Shown: piece by piece, positions 6,358-10,927 of the stretch
How positions within the stretch are numbered: the stretch's first letter is position 1
Layout of the letters: every line of letters begins with the position of its first letter
Assembly: GCA_016793585.1 (NCBI GenBank)
Contig: JAEUJR010000685.1
Coordinates: forward strand, 1 to 10,927
DNA: 10,927 bases
Direction of reading: 5' to 3'
From: Archangium sp.
Lineage (GTDB): Bacteria; Myxococcota; Myxococcia; Myxococcales; Myxococcaceae
Made by a program: the position numbers and the translations under genes
The notes under the pieces: model-generated
What the model was told of the DNA's origin: nothing
Databases searched by the model: none
Seen by the model: only the letters and a program-made list of their open reading frames with translations

Positions 6358-7251
6358 TCAGACCTTCATGCCCTTGCGCTTCATCGCCTCGACGAGCGTG
6401 GTGCCGAGCTCGGACGGCGACGACGCCATCACATAGCCAGCCTCGCTCATCGCCTTCACCTTCTCGGCCGCCGTGCCCTTGCCGCCCGAGATGATCGCGC
6501 CGGCGTGGCCCATGCGCTTGCCCGGAGGCGCGCTGGCACCGGCGATGAAGCCCGCGATCGGCTTCTTGAAGTTCGCCTTCACCCACGCAGCCGCCTCTTC
6601 TTCGGCGCTGCCACCGATCTCGCCGATCATGATCACGGCGTCGGTCTCGGCGTCTTCGTTGAACAGCTTGAGCACGTCGATGAAGTTGGTGCCGTTGACC
6701 GGGTCTCCGCCGATGCCGACGGCGGTCGACTGGCCGAGGCCGAGGCCCGTCACCTGGAACACCGCCTCGTACGTCAGCGTGCCGGACCGCGAGACGACGC
6801 CGATGCGGCCGGGCTTGTGAATGTGACCCGGCATGATGCCGATCTTGCACTTGGCTCCCGGGGTGATGACGCCAGGACAGTTCGGGCCGATGAGGCGCGT
6901 GCCGGTGCCCTGGAGGAAGCGCTTGGCCTTCACCATGTCGTTCACCGGAATGCCCTCGGTGATGGTGATGACGAGGGGCAGCTTCGCGTCGGCGGCTTCC
7001 ATGATCGAATCAGCCGCGAACGGAGGCGGCACGAAGACGACCGAGGCGTTGGCGCCGGTGGCCTTCACGGCCTGCTCGACGGTGTCGAAGATGGGAACCT
7101 TGCCCTCGAACTTCTGGCCACCTTTGCCGGGCGTGACGCCGGCGACGATGTTGGTGCCGTAGTCGAGGCACTGCTTGGCGTGGAACGAGCCCGCCGAGCC
7201 CGTGATGCCCTGAACGATGAGGCGCGTGTCTGCGTTGACGAGAATGCTCAT
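6358..7251 (-). CDS. sucD: Succinyl-CoA synthetase (ADP/GDP-forming) subunit alpha
   Basis: 297 aa, close to the usual 290. With SucC it interconverts succinyl-CoA and succinate with substrate-level phosphorylation in the TCA cycle (cytoplasm). Seen are the CoA-binding loop [10 protein letters not shown] (15-24), PPPFAADSI (75-83), [10 protein letters not shown] (97-106), GPNCPGVI (122-129), and the phosphohistidine segment [14 protein letters not shown] (248-261), where H249 is the residue phosphorylated during catalysis. The ATG at 7251 is preceded by AGGAA with 8-base spacing and lies 15 bp after the sucC stop, so sucC-sucD form an operon. The C-terminus ends in a short basic KRKGMKV. A hairpin beyond the stop probably ends the transcript. 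Identification is firm. Confidence 0.97.
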   Translation of the reverse strand: MSILVNADTRLIVQGITGSAGSFHAKQCLDYGTNIVAGVTPGKGGQKFEGKVPIFDTVEQAVKATGANASVVFVPPPFAADSIMEAADAKLPLVITITEGIPVNDMVKAKRFLQGTGTRLIGPNCPGVITPGAKCKIGIMPGHIHKPGRIGVVSRSGTLTYEAVFQVTGLGLGQSTAVGIGGDPVNGTNFIDVLKLFNEDAETDAVIMIGEIGGSAEEEAAAWVKANFKKPIAGFIAGASAPPGKRMGHAGAIISGGKGTAAEKVKAMSEAGYVMASSPSELGTTLVEAMKRKGMKV

Positions 7252-7266
7252 GGTGTCGGTTCCTGT

Positions 7267-8430
7267 TCAGCTCTTGAGCGCCGCGACGGCCTTCTCGGCG
7301 GCCTGGCGGAGGTTGTCGGCCGGCGTGATCTTCAGGCCGGAGTTCGCGAGGATCTGCTTGCCCAGCTCGACGTTGGTGCCTTCGAGGCGAACCACGAGCG
7401 GGATCTTGAGCTGCACTTCCTTCGCAGCCGCGATGATGCCCTCGGCGATCACGTCGCACTTCATGATGCCGCCGAAGATGTTCACCAGCACCGCCTTCAC
7501 CGCGGGGTCGGCGAGGATCAGCTTGAACGCGGCCGTGACCTTCTCCTTCGTGGCGCCACCGCCGACGTCGAGGAAGTTGGCCGGCTCACCGCCGACGAGC
7601 TTGATGGTGTCCATCGTGGCCATGGCGAGGCCGGCGCCGTTCACCATGCAGCCGATGTTGCCCTCGAGGGCGATGTAGGCGAGGTCGAACTCCTTGGCCT
7701 TCGCCTCACGCTCGTCTTCTTCGGCGACGTCGCGCATCTCGACGACTTCCTTCTGACGGTAGAGCGCGTTGTCGTCGAAGTTCATCTTCGAATCGAGCGC
7801 GACGATCGAGCCGTCCTTCAGGCGCACGAGCGGGTTGATCTCGGCGAGCGCGGCGTCGGTCTCGACGTAGGCGCGGTAGAGCGCGGCGCAGAACTTCACG
7901 AACGCGTTGACCGAGTCGCCCGAGAGGCCGAGGCCGTAGGCGAGCTTGCGGCCCTGGTACGACTGGAAGCCGACGGCCGGGTCGACGGCCTCACGGAGGA
8001 TCTTCTCGGGGTGCGTGTGGGCGACCTCTTCGATCTCCACGCCGCCCTCGGTCGACGCCATGAAGGTGATGCGGCTGGTCGCGCGATCGAGGGTGACGCC
8101 GAGGTAGTACTCCTTCTCGATGTCGAGGCCTTCCTCGATGTACAGCGTCTGCACCTTCTGGCCTTCGGGCCCGGTCTGAATCGTCTTCAGCATCATGCCG
8201 AGCATCTTCGAGGCGAGCTCCTTCGCCTCGGCGGGGCTCTTGGCGAGCTTCACGCCGCCGCCCTTGCCGCGACCGCCCGCGTGAATCTGCGCCTTGACGA
8301 CGGTGACCTTCGTGCCGAGCTCCTTGGCGGCCTTCTCGGCGTCGTCCGCAGTGCGCACGACGATGCCGCGCGGCACGGGGACTCCGTACTTCTTGAAGAT
8401 CTGCTTGCCCTGATACTCGTGGATTTTCAT
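7267..8430 (-). CDS. sucC: Succinyl-CoA synthetase subunit beta
   Basis: 387 aa, matching the 388 of E. coli. The beta subunit carries the ATP-grasp nucleotide site and the succinate site. It begins with the typical [20 protein letters not shown]. Visible are [17 protein letters not shown] (45-61) of the ATP-grasp domain, [10 protein letters not shown] (107-116), AEINPLV (196-202) with metal-binding residues, [18 protein letters not shown] (257-274), and [10 protein letters not shown] (317-326) of the CoA-ligase domain. The ATG at 8430 has AGGAG four bases upstream on the minus strand (8435-8439 in plus coordinates), so the start is well supported. It is first of a two-gene operon with sucD. 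The gene upstream is an MFS transporter rather than the mdh often found next to sucCD in other bacteria. Nucleotide preference (ADP or GDP) was not deduced. Confidence 0.97.
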   Translation of the reverse strand: MKIHEYQGKQIFKKYGVPVPRGIVVRTADDAEKAAKELGTKVTVVKAQIHAGGRGKGGGVKLAKSPAEAKELASKMLGMMLKTIQTGPEGQKVQTLYIEEGLDIEKEYYLGVTLDRATSRITFMASTEGGVEIEEVAHTHPEKILREAVDPAVGFQSYQGRKLAYGLGLSGDSVNAFVKFCAALYRAYVETDAALAEINPLVRLKDGSIVALDSKMNFDDNALYRQKEVVEMRDVAEEDEREAKAKEFDLAYIALEGNIGCMVNGAGLAMATMDTIKLVGGEPANFLDVGGGATKEKVTAAFKLILADPAVKAVLVNIFGGIMKCDVIAEGIIAAAKEVQLKIPLVVRLEGTNVELGKQILANSGLKITPADNLRQAAEKAVAALKS

Positions 8431-8582
8431 TTCGCTCCTGCCTCGCGGTGGTGCTTCGAGATGGCGGGCGTTCGTAGCGATGAAACGAAGAATTGTCCTG
8501 CAAGATCATCGGGCGCTTGCGCCGAGTCAGCCATGACCGGGCGATCTCACGACTCGGAGCGATGAGCGCACCGCATGACGGC
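8431..8582. promoter_or_regulatory. Intergenic region upstream of sucCD with two inverted repeats
   Basis: The 152 bases between the MFS gene stop and the sucC start are long enough for a promoter. CCGAGTC (8522-8528) and GACTCGG (8551-8557) form a perfect 7-bp inverted repeat with a 22-base loop, soon after the MFS stop, and could be a weak terminator or a binding site. GGCGCTTGCGCC at 8512-8523 is a 5-2-5 palindrome. On the minus strand a TTGCAG and a following AT-richer stretch (about 8470-8502 in plus coordinates) are the best candidate for a promoter, but no good -10 is visible. No small ORF is supported here. Confidence 0.4.
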
Positions 8583-9806
8583 TCAGCCCCGGCGGCGAGC
8601 GATCACACCGAGCACCGCGCTGATCAACTGGCTCACGCCGGCGACCACGAAGACGGCTGAGTACGCGGTCGCGCGATCACTGCCCTGCGAGAGCAGCGCC
8701 GTCGCGACGAGGCCGGCGATCACGTTGCCGGCGAACATGCCGAAGGTACCGGCCGCGTTGAGCAAACCCATCGCCGAGCCACGCGCCTCTGCCGGCACCG
8801 CCTGCGTCACCAGCGACAAGCTCGGCCCGTAGATCGCCGCCGAGGCGAGCCCGCCGAGCGCCAGCGACACCGGAATCCACCGGGCCGAGAGCACCAGAAT
8901 CGAGAAGAACATCGCCGAGTAGATGAACGCGCCGATCACCACGAGGGTGCGACGATCGATGCTATCGCCCACACGGGTCAGCGGCACCGTCGCCAACGCG
9001 AACGTCACGAGGAAGATCGAAAACCAGCGGCTCACCGTTCCATCAGGCAGCGCGAGCACGTGAAACGCGAACAACTGCAGCGTCACCGTGAACGCGCCCA
9101 CCGAGAACCGCTCGAGGCCCACCACCACCACCGGCAGCTTCACGCCCGGCGCCGACCACACGTCACGCCCCGACAGCCGCGACGAGCTCCCCTCGGGCAC
9201 GACGACGAACGCCGCCAGGCCCGCGAGCCCACCGAGCACGGCGCCCACGAACAGCGGCAACGACGGAGACGACTTTCCCAGAATCGCGCCGAGCGGAATG
9301 CCGATGACGAGCGCAAGCACCACAGCGCTGCCGATCATTCCCGTCGCGGCCGAGCCAGACGTGCGCCCACGCGCGGCGCCCATGAGAATGGAGACGGCTC
9401 CGACGCTCGCCGCGCCTTGTACGAAGCGCAACCCGAGCATCACCGCGAGCGGCGGCTTGAGCGCCACCAGGCCGACCATCGCCGCGTCGAGCAACGCCAA
9501 CGCCCCCGCGAGGGCGCGCCGACGACCCGTGCGATCGGCCCACACCGCCAACGCGGGCCCGACGACACACGCGCCGAGCAGGTTGATGGCCATGAACGCG
9601 TGAAAGACCCACTCCTGCCCCGGCCAACCTGCGGCCACGAACGGGCGAATGACGGGGATCACGACAGTCGCCGGCATCATGGCGCCCATCACGGTCAGGG
9701 CGATCGGCGCGGCGAACCGCACTTCGCGACGCAGCGACACCGGCGCGGGGCACTCGAGCGGCTTGCCGTCCGCTCCGACTCCGCTGGTCACTGCGTCACC
9801 ACTCAT
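8583..9806 (-). CDS. Major facilitator superfamily transporter
   Basis: 407 aa from the ATG at 9806. The protein has about twelve hydrophobic segments after a 30-residue cytoplasmic N-terminus. MFS motif A is clear between helices 2 and 3: GPALAVWADRTGRRR (83-97), with the conserved D91, R92 and G94. LRFVQGAASVG (126-136) fits motif B, and VIGIPLGAILG (167-177) fits the Gly/Pro-rich motif C of drug/proton antiporters. Twelve helices with motif C suggest an efflux or sugar-type antiporter, but the substrate cannot be read from sequence. It is transcribed toward sucC with a 152-bp gap, so read-through is possible but an independent unit is likely. The start is preceded by GAGTGGGTGA, an acceptable but not strong ribosome binding site. 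It diverges from sdhC. Confidence 0.92.
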   Translation of the reverse strand: MSGDAVTSGVGADGKPLECPAPVSLRREVRFAAPIALTVMGAMMPATVVIPVIRPFVAAGWPGQEWVFHAFMAINLLGACVVGPALAVWADRTGRRRALAGALALLDAAMVGLVALKPPLAVMLGLRFVQGAASVGAVSILMGAARGRTSGSAATGMIGSAVVLALVIGIPLGAILGKSSPSLPLFVGAVLGGLAGLAAFVVVPEGSSSRLSGRDVWSAPGVKLPVVVVGLERFSVGAFTVTLQLFAFHVLALPDGTVSRWFSIFLVTFALATVPLTRVGDSIDRRTLVVIGAFIYSAMFFSILVLSARWIPVSLALGGLASAAIYGPSLSLVTQAVPAEARGSAMGLLNAAGTFGMFAGNVIAGLVATALLSQGSDRATAYSAVFVVAGVSQLISAVLGVIARRRG

Positions 9807-9983
9807 TCACCCACTCTTTATGGGGCCGACCACTTCGTCACAACCAGCCGTGCATCACCGCTGCTCACAGATGCGCGCGATTTTGCTGTTGCTCGATGGG
9901 GCTCGCATGAAACAGGAGCGTGGCTGACGCATCCCGCCATGGGTAAGAACCCCGCGTCTTCGACTCGAAGCAAGGAGCTGTGC
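9807..9983. promoter_or_regulatory. Divergent region between MFS gene and sdhC, with palindrome and sdhC ribosome binding site
   Basis: These 177 bases separate two divergent starts. Near sdhC, CTTCGA-C-TCGAAG (9958-9970) is a perfect 6-1-6 palindrome. It ends two bases before AAGGAG (9972-9977), which lies six bases before the ATG and fixes the start. TTGCTG (9883-9888) with CATGAA (9906-9911) at 17-base spacing is the best promoter pair seen, matching three of six -10 positions, so it is only tentative. An 18-codon ATG frame (9871-9927) has no ribosome binding site and is not called. Confidence 0.4.
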
Positions 9984-10703
9984 ATGTCGACTGCGGCAGA
10001 ACTCAAACGCGACACGGGCCAGACCCTCATTGGGCACGCCGTGAACTTCCTCACGGGCTCGGTGGGCTCGAAGGTGATGATGGCCCTCACCGGCCTGGGG
10101 CTGTGGCTCTTCGTCACGGGGCACCTCGCCGGCAACCTGCTCGCGTACGTGGGGCGTGACGCGTTCAACGCCTACGCGGCGGGCCTCAAGGGCAACGCCA
10201 TTCTGCTGTGGGGCACGCGCACCGCCCTGCTGCTCGGCATTCCGCTTCACTTCTACTTCGCGATTCGCAGCACCTCGGTGAACAAGGCCGCGCGGCCCGT
10301 CGCGTACGCCTACGACAACAAGACGCCCGCCCGCATGGCCGCCAAGACGATGGTGATCTCGGGCCTCGTGATCGCGGCGTTCTTCGCGTACCACATCGCG
10401 CACTTCACGCTGCGCGTCGTCAGCGTCACCGACGCGCTGGGCCCCAACGGCGTCTTCAGCCCGTACGACATGCTCGTGCAGGGCTTCAAGAACCCGCTCA
10501 TCGCGGGCTTCTACGTGGTCGCGCAGCTGCTGCTCGCGCAGCACCTCTCGCACGGCATCTACTCGCTCTTCCAGCACCTCGGGCTGTGGGGCAAGCGGTG
10601 GACGCCCTTCCTCAAGAACGCGTCGCTCGTCGTCGGTTACGGCCTCTGCGCTGCGTTCATCAGCATCCCCGTCTCCGTCTTCCTGGGAATCATCAAGCCA
10701 TGA
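9984..10703 (+). CDS. sdhC: Succinate dehydrogenase cytochrome b558 subunit
   Basis: 239 aa. This is the membrane anchor of complex II; it holds heme b and the quinone site and passes electrons from succinate oxidation to the quinone pool. The open frame extends far upstream, but the ATG at 9984 has AAGGAG at ideal spacing and the preceding part is shadow of the MFS gene. Five membrane segments are seen at about 29-55, 73-95, 121-141, 171-190 and 212-236, the plan of the single-anchor b558 family (as in Bacillus), which carries two hemes and needs no SdhD. Candidate heme-ligand histidines inside segments are H47 (VTGHLAGN), H89 (IPLHFYF), H137/H140 (YHIAH) and H187/H190 (AQHLSH). The stop overlaps the sdhA start as ATGA. 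Menaquinone as partner is inferred from family, not seen. Confidence 0.94.
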   Translation: MSTAAELKRDTGQTLIGHAVNFLTGSVGSKVMMALTGLGLWLFVTGHLAGNLLAYVGRDAFNAYAAGLKGNAILLWGTRTALLLGIPLHFYFAIRSTSVNKAARPVAYAYDNKTPARMAAKTMVISGLVIAAFFAYHIAHFTLRVVSVTDALGPNGVFSPYDMLVQGFKNPLIAGFYVVAQLLLAQHLSHGIYSLFQHLGLWGKRWTPFLKNASLVVGYGLCAAFISIPVSVFLGIIKP

Positions 10704-10927
10704 ACCTCGACAGCAAGAGCCCCACGGGCCCCATCGAAGAGCGATGGACCAAGCACCGCTTCGACATGAAGCTGGTGAACCCGGCGAACAAGCGGAAGTA
10801 CAAGATCATCGTCGTCGGCACCGGTCTCGCCGGCGCCTCGGCCTCGGCCACGCTCGCCGAGCTCGGCTACGGCGTCGACACGTTCTGCTTCCAGGACAGC
10901 CCCCGCCGCGCGCACTCCATCGCCGCG
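10700..10927 (+). CDS. sdhA: Succinate dehydrogenase flavoprotein subunit, N-terminal part (runs off the right edge)
   Basis: The first 76 codons are in the window. The ATG overlaps the sdhC stop by 4 bases, so translation is coupled. Residues 35-50 ([16 protein letters not shown]) form the dinucleotide-binding beta-alpha-beta fold with the GxGxxG pattern for FAD. RAHSIAA (70-76) is the segment in which the His (H72) carries covalent 8-alpha-N3-histidyl FAD in succinate dehydrogenases and fumarate reductases; the sequence stops just before the expected QGG. The 34-residue extension before the FAD fold, including a basic [20 protein letters not shown] segment, is longer than in E. coli but known from the b558-linked type. 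The enzyme oxidises succinate to fumarate; sdhB probably follows outside the window. With b558-type sdhC next door, succinate oxidation is the likelier direction, but fumarate reduction cannot be excluded. Confidence 0.95.
   Translation, partial: MNLDSKSPTGPIEERWTKHRFDMKLVNPANKRKYKIIVVGTGLAGASASATLAELGYGVDTFCFQDSPRRAHSIAA

Noticed and set aside
6505..8565. 686-codon plus-strand open frame opposite sucC and sucD
   Set aside because: It is an antisense shadow. It is rich in Arg, His, Asp, Glu and Val from reversed codons of two certain genes, and has no family resemblance.
9871..9927. Possible 18-codon leader peptide upstream of sdhC
   Set aside because: No ribosome binding site, no regulatory codon run and no terminator-antiterminator structure seen.
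9060..9983. Upstream part of the long frame containing sdhC
   Set aside because: Arg/His/Glu-rich shadow of the MFS gene. The sdhC start at 9984 has AAGGAG at six bases.

Overview
The window comes from a high-GC bacterium with strongly G/C-biased third codon positions, most likely a member of the Myxococcota (myxobacteria and relatives). The clues are a Hanks-type kinase start with a Gly loop typical of myxobacteria, a secreted beta-propeller protein with a MYXO-CTERM-like tail, and a DUF2652 protein. This assignment is an inference from gene style; there is no rRNA or other phylogenetic marker here.

Left block (1-4139, all minus strand). The order of transcription is a 365-aa protein of unknown function with a PAAR-like proline-rich start, accA (carboxyltransferase alpha of acetyl-CoA carboxylase), cmk (cytidylate kinase), an exported Asp-box propeller protein, and the first 43 codons of a Ser/Thr protein kinase that runs off the left edge. 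From accA onward the genes are separated by 4 bp or overlap by 4-8 bp, so they look like one operon. It joins two housekeeping enzymes to an exported protein and a kinase.

Middle block (4140-6357). A DUF2652 protein resembling a class III cyclase domain lies on the plus strand. It converges with an ACR3-type arsenite efflux permease with no intergenic base: the two stop codons abut as TGATCA. Divergent from the permease is a 77-codon plus-strand ORF with good coding statistics. A perfect 9-bp inverted repeat lies between the two and looks like an operator. A hairpin at 6301-6331 separates this block from sucD.

Right block (6358-10927). sucC-sucD (succinyl-CoA synthetase) is on the minus strand, followed upstream by a minus-strand MFS transporter. 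On the plus strand, divergent from the transporter, are sdhC (b558-type cytochrome b) and the start of sdhA, joined by an ATGA overlap. The two enzyme systems act consecutively in the TCA cycle, succinyl-CoA to succinate to fumarate, so this is a small TCA locus with a transporter inserted.

Most of the window is ordinary chromosomal core. No mobile element, CRISPR array, tRNA or rRNA was seen. The parts that deserve a second look are the PAAR-like hypothetical, the propeller-kinase pair, the inverted repeat beside the arsenite permease, the probable leaderless start of the DUF2652 gene, and the small ORF.
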